A stretch of 64,000 nt of DNA. Origin: Sphingopyxis panaciterrae. GTDB lineage: Bacteria > Pseudomonadota > Alphaproteobacteria > Sphingomonadales > Sphingomonadaceae. Shown here one piece after another: positions 40,876 to 48,470 of the stretch. The notes beneath the pieces were generated by a model. It saw only the letters and a list, made by a program, of their open reading frames with translations, searched no databases and had not been told where the DNA came from. The stretch spans positions 124,001-188,000 of the forward strand of contig NZ_JAASQN010000002.1 of the NCBI RefSeq assembly GCF_011762125.1, given 5' to 3'. The position numbers were made by a program, and so were the translations under genes. Every line of letters starts with the position of its first letter. Within the stretch, counting starts at the first letter, position 1.

Positions 40876-42192
40876 TCAATCCGCGAACAGCAGAACCGGC
40901 GTCTCGACCAGCTTCTTCAATGCTTGGACATAGCTGGCTGCATCCCAGCCATCGACGACGCGGTGGTCGCAGCTGATCGACAGGTTCATCAGCTTCGCAC
41001 GGCGAATCTCGTCGCCGTCGAAGACCGGGCGCTCGACGATCTTGTTCGGACCGATGATCGCCACTTCAGGACGGTTGATCACCGGCGTCGTCGCGATGCC
41101 GCCCAGCGGGCCGAGCGAGGTGACGGTCAGCGTCCCGCCGGTCAGTTCCGCGGGCCTGGCCTTGCCGGTGCGTGCGGCTTCGGCAAGCCGCGTGATCTCG
41201 CTCGCGAGTTGCCACACATTCTTGTCCTGCGCGTCGCGGATGACCGGGACCATCAGCCCTGCGTCGGTCTGCGTCGCCATGCCAAGATGCACCGCGCCGT
41301 ACCGCGTCACCACGCCGCCCTCGTCGTCATAGCGCGCGTTGATCATCGGAAACTGCGGGATCGTGCGGCAGATCGCGACGATCAGGAAGGGCAGCATCGT
41401 CAGCTTCGGACGGCCGCCGCGATTGGCGTTGAGGTCCGCGCGCATCTCTTCGAGCGCGGTGACGTCCATTTCCTCGACATAGGTGAAGTGCGGGATCGCG
41501 CGCTTCGATGCCGCCATGTTTTCGGCGATCTTGCGGCGCATGCCGATGACCTTGATCGGCTCGTCGGCGCGCGCGCGGCTGGCGCCGGGCGCATGATAAC
41601 CCTGCCCGCCGCTGTAGCGCAGGAAGGCATCGAGATCGGCATGACGAACGCGATCGCCTTCGGCCTGCACCTGACCCAGGTCGACGCCGAGGTCCTTGGC
41701 GCGAGCACGGACGGCGGGCGATGCGAGGACCGGCTTTTTCTCCCTCTCCCCTTCAGGGGAGAGGGCCGGGGAGAGGGGAACATCGGCGGGAGCAGGAACC
41801 GCAACAGCCCCCTCTCCCAACCCTCTCCCCTGAAGGGGAGAGGGCTTTTCGACAACCTCGGCCACCGAAACTTCTTCAGCCCCCGGCGTTTCCGCCACGA
41901 TTTCCTGCTCGGCCGGCGTGTCCGCCGGCGGCGCCTCGACATCGCCGTCACCATCGGTCTCGATCACCGCCAGCGTCGATCCGATCGCGATCAGGTCGCC
42001 GACCTCGCCCGCCAGTTCGACGACAACCCCCGAAACGGGCGATTCCATTTCGACCGTCGCCTTGTCGGTCATCATGTCGGCAAGCTGCGCGTCTTCCTCG
42101 ACGCGTTCGCCGATCTTGACGTGCCAGGCGACGATTTCGGCCTCGGCAATGCCTTCGCCGATATCGGGCAGACGGAATGAATAACGGGCCAT
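40876..42192 (-). CDS. bkdB: 2-oxoacid dehydrogenase E2 (dihydrolipoyl acyltransferase), branched-chain type
   Basis: 438-residue acyltransferase core of the branched-chain 2-oxoacid dehydrogenase complex. Lipoyl domain at 1-80 with the lipoylated lysine K44 in MMTDKATVEME; subunit-binding domain at about 153-190 (ASPAVRARAKDLGVD); catalytic domain from about 210 with HRVVDGWDAA. Residues 117-151, in the flexible linker, are encoded by a palindromic repeat element and read SPLQGRGLGEG...LSPALSPEGERE, a typical translated repeat. The linker tolerates it, so the enzyme is probably active. E1 genes are immediately upstream. Confidence 0.93.
   Translation of the reverse strand: MARYSFRLPDIGEGIAEAEIVAWHVKIGERVEEDAQLADMMTDKATVEMESPVSGVVVELAGEVGDLIAIGSTLAVIETDGDGDVEAPPADTPAEQEIVAETPGAEEVSVAEVVEKPSPLQGRGLGEGAVAVPAPADVPLSPALSPEGEREKKPVLASPAVRARAKDLGVDLGQVQAEGDRVRHADLDAFLRYSGGQGYHAPGASRARADEPIKVIGMRRKIAENMAASKRAIPHFTYVEEMDVTALEEMRADLNANRGGRPKLTMLPFLIVAICRTIPQFPMINARYDDEGGVVTRYGAVHLGMATQTDAGLMVPVIRDAQDKNVWQLASEITRLAEAARTGKARPAELTGGTLTVTSLGPLGGIATTPVINRPEVAIIGPNKIVERPVFDGDEIRRAKLMNLSISCDHRVVDGWDAASYVQALKKLVETPVLLFAD
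41742..41844. repeat. Palindromic repeat element inside the E2 coding region
   Basis: CCCTCTCCCCTTCAGGGGAG AGGG at 41742-41765 and its mirror copy CCCTCTCCCCTGAAGGGGAG AGGG at 41821-41844 (each shown in two parts), with complementary flanks CGGGGAGAGGGG and CCCCCTCTCCC between them. The whole 103-base unit is an inverted pair. It is translated in frame into the linker of the E2 protein. Confidence 0.92.
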
Positions 42193-42196
42193 GGCG

Positions 42197-43234
42197 TCAG
42201 TCCTTCAAAATCTTGGTCAGCGCAGTCGCGATGCGCACCGGGCCGGGGAAATAGGCCCATTCGAGGCTATGCGGATAAGGTGTGTCGAAACCGGTCACGC
42301 GTTCGACCGGGGCTTCGAGGTGATAGAAGCAACGCTCCTGAACGAGCGCGGCCAGTTCGGCGCCGAAGCCCGAGGTGCGCGTCGCTTCGTGGATGATCAG
42401 GCAGCGCCCGGTCTTCTTCACCGAGGTTTCGATCGCGTCGATATCGAGCGGCAGCAGGGTGCGCAGGTCGATGATTTCGGCATCGATACCCATTTCCTCG
42501 ACGATCGTCTTGGTCACATGAACCATCGTGCCATAGGCAAGGATGGTGAGCGCCTCACCCTCGCGCACCGTCGCGGCCTTGCCGAGTTCGATGCGGTAAT
42601 GACCTTCGGGCACCGCGCTGGCGGCATGCTTCGACCACGGCTCGACCGGGCGGTCGTAATAGCCGCTGAACGGGCCGTTGTAGATGCGCTTGGGTTCGAG
42701 GAAGACGACGGGGTCGTTATCCTCGATCGCGGCGATCAGCAGGCCCTTGGCATCATAGGGGTTCGACGGGATCACCGTCTTCACGCCGCAGATGTGGGTC
42801 ATGATGCTTTCGGGTGACTGGCTGTGCGTCTGGCCGCCGAAAATGCCGCCCCCGAACGGCGTCCGCACCGTCATCGGGCAGATGAAATCCGCCGCCGAAC
42901 GGTAGCGCAGGCGCGCCGCTTCGCTGACAAGCTGGTCAAGCCCCGGGTAGATATAGTCGGCGAACTGGATCTCGGGGACGGGCCGCAGGCCATAGGCCCC
43001 CATGCCGACCGCGACACCGATGATGCCGCATTCGTTGATCGGCGTGTCGAACACCCGCGTCTTGCCGTGCTTTTTCTGCAAGCCCGCGGTGGCGCGGAAC
43101 ACGCCGCCGAAAAAGCCGACGTCTTCGCCCATCACGACCATCTTGTCGTCGCGGCCGAGCATGACATCCATGGCGCTGTTGATCGCCTCGATCATGTTCA
43201 TCGTTTTGGTGCTGGTCTGGGATTCGGGGGCCAT
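42197..43234 (-). CDS. bkdA2: 2-oxoacid dehydrogenase E1 beta subunit
   Basis: 345-residue beta subunit of the branched-chain keto acid dehydrogenase E1 heterotetramer. The N-terminal region has GEDVGFFGGVFRATAGLQ and DTPINECGIIGVAVGMGAYG; the PMTVRTPFGGGIFGGQTHSQSPE stretch (read in parts PFGGGIFGG and QTHSQSPE) is typical of the branched-chain type. Its start overlaps the E1alpha stop by a base; the E2 gene begins five bases after its stop. Confidence 0.95.
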   Translation of the reverse strand: MAPESQTSTKTMNMIEAINSAMDVMLGRDDKMVVMGEDVGFFGGVFRATAGLQKKHGKTRVFDTPINECGIIGVAVGMGAYGLRPVPEIQFADYIYPGLDQLVSEAARLRYRSAADFICPMTVRTPFGGGIFGGQTHSQSPESIMTHICGVKTVIPSNPYDAKGLLIAAIEDNDPVVFLEPKRIYNGPFSGYYDRPVEPWSKHAASAVPEGHYRIELGKAATVREGEALTILAYGTMVHVTKTIVEEMGIDAEIIDLRTLLPLDIDAIETSVKKTGRCLIIHEATRTSGFGAELAALVQERCFYHLEAPVERVTGFDTPYPHSLEWAYFPGPVRIATALTKILKD

Positions 43235-44544
43235 TATTCGGGCTTCCAGTTGGGGCCGAACTTGGCCTCTTGCTCGGCGAGCAGCTGCTCGCTCTGTTCC
43301 TTGAGATGCCAGGGCATGTCCTCGAACACGTCCTGGAACATCGTTTCGAACGGCTGGTGCATGCCATGGCCCAATATGCCAAGTTTTTCAGACTGTTTCT
43401 GGGTCGTCTTGACCAGATCGTCGAGCTCTCTCGCCTGCGCCTCATGGCGCTCGCCGTCCCATTCGCCAAGCGTTTCGAGATGCTGGCGCAACCGGTCGAT
43501 CGGATCGCCGAACGGCCAGATCGTCGGCTCTTCGGCGGGACGATAGGCGCTTGGATCATCCGAGGTGCTGTGGCCCTCGCTGCGATAGGTGAAATGCTCG
43601 ATCAGGGTCGGACCATTGTTCGTCCGCGCCCGGTCGGCCGCCCATTGCGTCGCGGCATAGACCGCAAGCGGATCATTGCCGTCGATGCGCAGCCCGGCGA
43701 TGCCATATCCCACCGCGCGTGCCGCAAAGGTCGTGCGCTCGCCGCCGGCAAAGCCCGAAAAGCTCGAAATCGCCCACTGGTTGTTGACGATGTTGAAGAT
43801 CACCGGCGCATTATAAACGGTCGCAAAGGTCAGCGCCGAATGGAAGTCGCCCTCGGCCGACGAGCCTTCGCCGCACCACACGGTCGCGATGCGGCTGTCG
43901 CCCTTCGACGCCGACGCCATCGCCCAGCCCACCGCCTGCGGATATTGCGTCGCAAGGTTGCCCGACACGCTGAAGAAACCATGTTCGGGCGCCGAATACA
44001 TGATCGGCAGCTGGCGGCCGAGCAGATGATCGCCGCGGTTCGAATATATCTGGTTCATCATCTGGATCAGCGGATAGTCGCGCGCGATCAATATGCCCTG
44101 CTGGCGATAGCTCGGAAAACACATGTCGCCGCGGTCAAGCGCCATCGTCGAGGCGACCGAGGTCGCCTCTTCGCCCGTGCACTTCATATAGAAGCTGGTC
44201 TTGCCCTGCCGCTGGGCACGGAACATGCGATCGTCGAACGCGCGCACTAGCATCATGTAGCGCAGCATCGTCCGCAGCCGTTCGGGCGAGAGCTTCGGAT
44301 CCCACTGGCCCTTCGCCTCGCCATCGAAATCGAGCACGCGAACGAGGCCATAGCTGAGCTCGCGCATCGCGTCGGGCTTGGTCGCCTCGCCGGGGCGCGG
44401 GGTCGCATCGACCGCGGGTATGGCAATGTCGCCGAAATCGGGCGTATCACCGGGGCGATAGCGCGGTTCGGGGATATGGAGCGACAGCGGCGGCAGATTG
44501 CTCGCCGGGCGCCCCAAATTCGCCTTGGGAGGCGTTTCAGTCAT
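43234..44544 (-). CDS. bkdA1: 2-oxoacid dehydrogenase E1 alpha subunit
   Basis: 436-residue alpha subunit of the branched-chain 2-oxoacid dehydrogenase. The thiamine-diphosphate motif is in WCGEGSSAEGDFHSALTFA ending NIVNNQWAIS; the phosphorylation-loop-like HFTYRSEGHSTSDDPSAYR is present. The E1alpha-E1beta-E2 operon oxidises the keto acids of Val, Leu and Ile. No E3 gene lies here; lipoamide dehydrogenase must be elsewhere. Confidence 0.95.
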   Translation of the reverse strand: MTETPPKANLGRPASNLPPLSLHIPEPRYRPGDTPDFGDIAIPAVDATPRPGEATKPDAMRELSYGLVRVLDFDGEAKGQWDPKLSPERLRTMLRYMMLVRAFDDRMFRAQRQGKTSFYMKCTGEEATSVASTMALDRGDMCFPSYRQQGILIARDYPLIQMMNQIYSNRGDHLLGRQLPIMYSAPEHGFFSVSGNLATQYPQAVGWAMASASKGDSRIATVWCGEGSSAEGDFHSALTFATVYNAPVIFNIVNNQWAISSFSGFAGGERTTFAARAVGYGIAGLRIDGNDPLAVYAATQWAADRARTNNGPTLIEHFTYRSEGHSTSDDPSAYRPAEEPTIWPFGDPIDRLRQHLETLGEWDGERHEAQARELDDLVKTTQKQSEKLGILGHGMHQPFETMFQDVFEDMPWHLKEQSEQLLAEQEAKFGPNWKPE

Positions 44545-44641
44545 CTCTTCATCCCTTCACGGAGCGAATCATCGCGCCGTCTATTAATATTTCAAAGCGG
44601 CGACATATTATTACCGCCACCTGCGCATTGCAATGCCCGCT

Positions 44642-45586
44642 TCAAACGGCAACGGGCGCGGAAATATGCGCTTGCGGCGCATAGGCTTCGACGGTGAAAT
44701 CCTCGAACTTGTAATCGAAAATGCTGTCCGGCCGGCGCATGATGCGAAGCTTCGGCGCTCCCTCGGGCACCCGCGACAATTGCTGTTCGACCAGTTCGGC
44801 GTGATTGAGATAAAGATGGACGTCACCGCCGGTCCAGACGAGTTCGTGCGCGTGAAGATCGCATTGCTGCGCGATCATCCGCGTCAGCAGCGCCGCCTCG
44901 AAAATGTTGAAAGCGAAGCCAAGGCCAAGGTCGCACGACCGTTGGAACAACAGGCATGACAGGCCGCCGTCGCTGCGGACATGGAATTGATAGGTCATGT
45001 GGCACGGCGGCAGCGCCATGCGATCCAGGTCGGCGACGTTCCAGCCGGTGAAAATATGCCGCCGTGAGCCCGGGTTGCTGCGCAGTCCGTCGATCAGCGC
45101 GGCGATCTGGTTATGCCCCTGCGCGGCGCGCCGATACAGCCCCTCGCCCGCTTCGCCCACCGCCTCATAACGCGGCCAGTTGACCCATTGATGGCCGTAA
45201 ACGGGTCCCAGGTCGCCCCACCGCTCCGCAAAAGCGTCGTCGGCGACGATCCGCGCTTCGAAATCGGCAGCACTGATCGCATCCCCGGTCTCGCGGCGAT
45301 ATTTTTCGAGCGGCCAGTCGGTCCAGATTTTCACGCCCTGCGCCACCAGCGGCCGGATATTGGTATCGCCGGTCAGGAACCACAAAAGCTCGCGCAGCGC
45401 GGTCTTCCAATAGACGCGCTTGGTTGTGAGCAGCGGGATCGCGTCGTCCTGCAGCGAGAATCGCATCGTTTCGCCGAACAGCGAACGCGTTCCGACGCCG
45501 GTGCGATCGACGCGTTCGTCGCCCTCCACCCAGATGCGGCGCATCAGGTCGAGATATTGCAGCTCATAATGGATGGAATCAGGCAA
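44642..45586 (-). CDS. thyA: Thymidylate synthase
   Basis: Makes dTMP from dUMP with methylene-THF, 314 aa, slightly longer than E. coli ThyA because of inserts in the middle. Signatures: RTGVGTRSLFGETMRF, the catalytic cysteine in LPPCHMTYQFHV, and SCDLGLGFAFNIFEAALLTRMIAQ in parts. The start is TTG at 45586, with AGGGAG six bases upstream; homologues begin here and no ATG is available. Confidence 0.95.
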   Translation of the reverse strand: MPDSIHYELQYLDLMRRIWVEGDERVDRTGVGTRSLFGETMRFSLQDDAIPLLTTKRVYWKTALRELLWFLTGDTNIRPLVAQGVKIWTDWPLEKYRRETGDAISAADFEARIVADDAFAERWGDLGPVYGHQWVNWPRYEAVGEAGEGLYRRAAQGHNQIAALIDGLRSNPGSRRHIFTGWNVADLDRMALPPCHMTYQFHVRSDGGLSCLLFQRSCDLGLGFAFNIFEAALLTRMIAQQCDLHAHELVWTGGDVHLYLNHAELVEQQLSRVPEGAPKLRIMRRPDSIFDYKFEDFTVEAYAPQAHISAPVAV

Positions 45587-45728
45587 GATTCGCTCCCTGG
45601 TTTGGAAGCTCTTTGCTAGGCCTCGCGCCGAGAGGCGACAAGGGCGCGGGCCAATGCGCCGGCGCCATATGTCCGATATGGCGCGACCCGGCGTTGGACT
45701 TTGCGGCGGGCCGTGCTTGATCGCCGCA

Positions 45729-46157
45729 ATGACCCTGTACGAACCCGTCGGCAAAGCGCCCGATCCGCTGGCGCTGGCCGGATTTGTGCCGCGCGAATCC
45801 GAAGGCGGCATCGCGCGCGACCTGCTGCGCCCGTACTTCCCGCCCGACCGCGAAATGTTGCTGCTCGCCGGATTCGACGGTTACGAACGCCTGGTGCGCC
45901 TCGAACATGCCGAAGGCGACCGCAGCGGGCGTTGCGTCATATCCGCGCGTAGCTGGCGCGCCCTGCTCGACAGCGACATTACGACCGCCTTGATGGCGCA
46001 CAACCACCCGTCGGGCGCCGCCTGGCCGAGCAACGCCGACCGGCGCTGTACGCAGGAGGCGGCGCTTTTCCTGCGCACCTTGGACGTCGATCTGGTCGAT
46101 CATCTGATTTTCGTCGCGAGCGGTCATTTCAGCTTTCGCCGTGCCGAATTCATGTAG
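45729..46157 (+). CDS. Stand-alone RadC-like JAMM/MPN domain protein
   Basis: 142 residues covering only the C-terminal JAB domain of RadC-type proteins. The metal motif HNHPSG followed ten residues later by D (HxHx10D) is intact. The helix-hairpin-helix N-terminus of full RadC (~220 aa) is missing, so a DNA-repair role is doubtful. Earlier in-frame ATGs at 45654, 45669 and 45678 are possible; the ATG at 45729 fits the domain best. Convergent spacing with thyA is divergent: both start in the same ~140-base region. Confidence 0.8.
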   Translation: MTLYEPVGKAPDPLALAGFVPRESEGGIARDLLRPYFPPDREMLLLAGFDGYERLVRLEHAEGDRSGRCVISARSWRALLDSDITTALMAHNHPSGAAWPSNADRRCTQEAALFLRTLDVDLVDHLIFVASGHFSFRRAEFM

Positions 46158-46263
46158 AAACGGCAATCGCGGCGAATGTGCCGATTGGCGCTTGAAGTTC
46201 GCAGATTGCGCGTCTAGAGGACCGCCCTGCCTCGCGGCGACCCTCGGTCGGCGCAAGATCGGT

Positions 46264-46340
46264 CGGGGAGTAGCTCAGCCTGGTAGAGCACTGTCTTCGG
46301 GAGGCAGGGGCCGGAGGTTCGAATCCTCTCTCCCCGACCA
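46264..46340 (+). tRNA. tRNA-Pro (CGG)
   Basis: 77 nt with encoded CCA. Acceptor CGGGGAG/CTCCCCG, anticodon stem CTGTC/GGCAG around loop TTCGGGA (anticodon CGG), and T arm GGAGGTTCGAATCCTCTC. All stems pair. Confidence 0.97.
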
Positions 46341-46342
46341 GT

Positions 46343-46365
46343 ATCTTCACTTGGTTGAAGATTTT
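46343..46365 (+). terminator. Hairpin after tRNA-Pro
   Basis: ATCTTCA, loop CTTGGT, TGAAGAT followed by TTT. It begins two bases after the tRNA end and could terminate or process its transcript. The stem is AT-rich and weak. Confidence 0.45.
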
Positions 46366-46439
46366 ATGCCGCTTGTTCTTGTAACGCGGCACATTACGTC
46401 CTAAATCGGTTTCACACCGCTATGGTTTTCCCCCTTTCC

Positions 46440-46526
46440 ATTGCGGTCAGTGCCCCGTCTTCGTGACGCGGGTGCGTCCTCCCTGGACCCTGGCCACCTC
46501 GTACTTCGGTACGGGGTGGTTTTTTA
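46440..46526 (+). ncRNA. Candidate small RNA with anti-Shine-Dalgarno loop
   Basis: Downstream of tRNA-Pro there is a gene-free stretch with several compact hairpins: CCCGTC-TTCG-(T)GACG(C)GGG at 46454-46472, then GTCC-TCCCT-GGAC at 46476-46488 exposing CCTCCC, then a strong terminator. This order (stem, CCTCCC anti-SD element, terminator) resembles the alphaproteobacterial mmgR/suhB (alpha-r8) sRNA family. The family assignment is from remembered motif layout and is not verified; the 5' end is unknown. Confidence 0.5.
46494..46526 (+). terminator. Rho-independent terminator with TTCG loop
   Basis: CCACCTCGTAC, loop TTCG, GTACGGGGTGG, then six to seven T. The 11-pair stem with one G-U pair is the strongest terminator in the window, yet no protein gene ends nearby, which supports a small RNA here. 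Confidence 0.9.
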
Positions 46527-46597
46527 TTGGGCGTATGTCATTTGGTTGCTCCTGGGAAAATAACGGTTTTGGGGTGGGAGGCTGTCGTTCCTATAAC

Positions 46598-46690
46598 CGT
46601 CATCCCGGGCTTGACCCGGGATCCCGCTTTTTAAGGTTATCCGGCAATTTGTGACGCCAAGCGGGACCCCGGATCAAGTCCGGGGTGACG
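46598..46690. repeat. Palindromic intergenic repeat, family A
   Basis: About 93 bases bounded by CGTCA and TGACG; arms CCCGGGCTTGACCCGGGATC and GACCCCGGATCAAGTCCGGG with inner CCCGCTT/AAGCGGG. Same layout as 20479 and 60754; the middle ~20 bases differ. Confidence 0.9.
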
Positions 46691-46748
46691 AGGATGGAGA
46701 TGGCAGCTCTCGGCCAAAACCCGCCCCACAGCAGATCGATATGTCCGC

Positions 46749-47624
46749 TTACTCCGCTGCCAGCGGCGGAATTTCGACAACGGGCGCCATCTGCCCCGCC
46801 TCCGCTACCAGCCGCGCGAACCACTGCGCCAGCGATGCCAGCCGATCCGCGTCCGGCAACCGGTCGGGCGCCAGATACAGGCTGCGGTCGATTTCGATCT
46901 GCACCGCATGAATCGCGCGCTCGGGCTGGCCGTGGGTGCGGACGATGTGTCCGCCCGCATAAGGCTGGTTGCGCGTCACCGGCACGTCGAGCCGCCCGGC
47001 CGCTTCGACCACAAAGTCGACCAGCCATGCCCCGGCGGTGACGCCATAATGGTCGCCGACGACGATTCGGGCGCCATGGCCTGCCTGCCCCGCCGGAATC
47101 GGCGGCATGCTGTGAAGATCGATCAATATGGCGTGTCCGAAGCGCCGCTGCGCCGCCGCAAGTTCTTCGGCGAGCGCCGTCTGATAGGGCCGATGGAAAG
47201 ATACGAGCCGCCAGGCGAGCCCCGCACCGTCGATCGGACGCTTCCACAAAGGCCCGCAATCGGCGAGCCGCGTCGGCACGACACCGAGTCCCGCACGCTC
47301 CTTGCGCCCCGGCGCGGAAAATTGCGGCCGCAGCGCTGGCGCCACCTCGCTCGGCGCCATCTGGCTTTCACCCCGGTTGCAGTCGGCAACCGCGCGCGCC
47401 CAGAGCGCCTGCACCACCGTTGCCCCCGCCTCGCAGGCGCCGTGCGCGATCAGGTCGCACCATCCGTCCTCGAGCCGTTCGAGTTCGGGCCGCCCCACCC
47501 GCGCTGCGGAGAGGATCTCGGGCGGATAGATACGCCCCGCGTGGGGAATCGACACGATAACGGGTCCGCTGGCCGCGGGCCGATTGACAGCAATGGCGGC
47601 TGGCGGGATGGTGCGGTGCGGCAT
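46749..47624 (-). CDS. N-formylglutamate amidohydrolase family protein
   Basis: 291 residues. Signatures of the family: VIVSIPHAGRIYP at the N-terminus, the metal-site region ALWARAVADCNRGE, and LIDLHSMPP. The family includes HutG of histidine breakdown, but no hut genes are here. In many alphaproteobacteria this gene stands next to cpdR, as it does here. The real substrate is not known from sequence. Confidence 0.88.
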   Translation of the reverse strand: MPHRTIPPAAIAVNRPAASGPVIVSIPHAGRIYPPEILSAARVGRPELERLEDGWCDLIAHGACEAGATVVQALWARAVADCNRGESQMAPSEVAPALRPQFSAPGRKERAGLGVVPTRLADCGPLWKRPIDGAGLAWRLVSFHRPYQTALAEELAAAQRRFGHAILIDLHSMPPIPAGQAGHGARIVVGDHYGVTAGAWLVDFVVEAAGRLDVPVTRNQPYAGGHIVRTHGQPERAIHAVQIEIDRSLYLAPDRLPDADRLASLAQWFARLVAEAGQMAPVVEIPPLAAE

Positions 47625-47765
47625 TCGCCATGCGTGCCAAAAAAGAGCAGGTAAATCCAGCGCTCACGGGAATTTGTTAAATCTCTCGCGCTATGACGCG
47701 GCTTCAGACATCGGAGTGGCCGGCAGCAACCGGCAGCAACGAGGACCAGGGGACAGACTTTCCAT

Positions 47766-48143
47766 ATGATTCGTATTTTGCTGGCCGAAGATGATGATGT
47801 GATGCGCGAATATCTCGCGCGGGCGCTGACCAGCGCCGGTTATCACGTGACCGCCGTCGATCGCGGGACCGAGGCCGTTCCCTATATCGATTCGGGCACC
47901 TTCGACCTGCTATTGTCCGATATTGTCATGCCCGAAATGGACGGGATCGAACTCGCCCAGCATAGCGCGAAGGTCGCGCCGCAGACGCAGGTGATGTTCA
48001 TCACCGGCTTCGCCGCCGTATCGCTGCGCGCCGAGGAAAATGTGCCGCAGGCGAAATTGCTGTCGAAGCCCTTCCATCTCAAGGACCTGGTGCGCGAAGT
48101 CGATAATATGTTCGGCCGGGCCGACCGGTCGAGCCAACAATAA
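47766..48143 (+). CDS. cpdR: Single-domain response regulator CpdR
   Basis: 125-residue receiver domain without output domain. Acidic pocket LLAEDDD, phosphoacceptor aspartate in LLLSDIVMPEMDG, and lysine in LLSKPF are intact. In Caulobacter unphosphorylated CpdR primes ClpXP for cell-cycle proteolysis, including CtrA removal, and is dephosphorylated through the CckA-ChpT relay. Size, sequence and the neighbouring amidohydrolase gene fit this ortholog. Confidence 0.9.
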   Translation: MIRILLAEDDDVMREYLARALTSAGYHVTAVDRGTEAVPYIDSGTFDLLLSDIVMPEMDGIELAQHSAKVAPQTQVMFITGFAAVSLRAEENVPQAKLLSKPFHLKDLVREVDNMFGRADRSSQQ

Positions 48144-48214
48144 CGACGCCAAAGCCAGCGAAGGGCTTGCCAAGCGATGCGGGGGATATTAGGGGCCGCG
48201 TCACCCCAAGGGAT

Positions 48215-48289
48215 GGGCGTGTAGCTCAGTGGTAGAGCACTGTGTTGACATCGCAGGGGTCGCAAGTTCAATCCTTGCCACGCCCACCA
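48215..48289 (+). tRNA. tRNA-Val (GAC)
   Basis: 75 nt with encoded CCA. Acceptor GGGCGTG/CACGCCC, anticodon stem CTGTG/CGCAG around TTGACAT (anticodon GAC), T arm with GTTCAATCC. All stems pair. Confidence 0.97.
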
Positions 48290-48291
48290 TT

Positions 48292-48328
48292 AAAAACGCC
48301 GCCACCCTGATGGGTTGGCGGCGTTTTT
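48292..48328 (+). terminator. Terminator after tRNA-Val
   Basis: AAAAACGCCGCCA, an 11-base loop, TGGCGGCGTTTTT. A 13-pair stem starting three bases after the tRNA, ending in five T; symmetric, so it could work in both directions. Confidence 0.92.
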
Positions 48329-48350
48329 GCTGTGGGCAATCCGAACCTTC

Positions 48351-48459
48351 CCGTGCCCCTGCGAAGGCAGGGGCCCATCTCCCGCCATCACGAAATCCGG
48401 CGACCGGCGCTGGAAAAGGATAGCGCAGGCGATGGGCCCCTGCCTTCGCAGGGGCACGG
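48351..48459. repeat. Palindromic intergenic repeat, family E
   Basis: CCGTGCCCCTGCGAAGGCAG GGGCCCATC pairs with GATGGGCCC CTGCCTTCGCAGGGGCACGG around a ~50-base middle. The 29-base arms are nearly perfect. It lies between tRNA-Val and the SDR gene. Confidence 0.9.
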
Positions 48460-48470
48460 AAGCATGGGGT

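Noticed and set aside
46264-46340. Attachment site or island at tRNA-Pro
   Set aside because: No duplicated tRNA 3' end and no integrase nearby; the downstream sequence holds the hairpins, a repeat and then a core gene.
46150-46392. An 80-codon minus-strand frame over tRNA-Pro
   Set aside because: It contains GERGFEPPAPASRRQCSTRL-type sequence, the well-known false translation of a tRNA gene.
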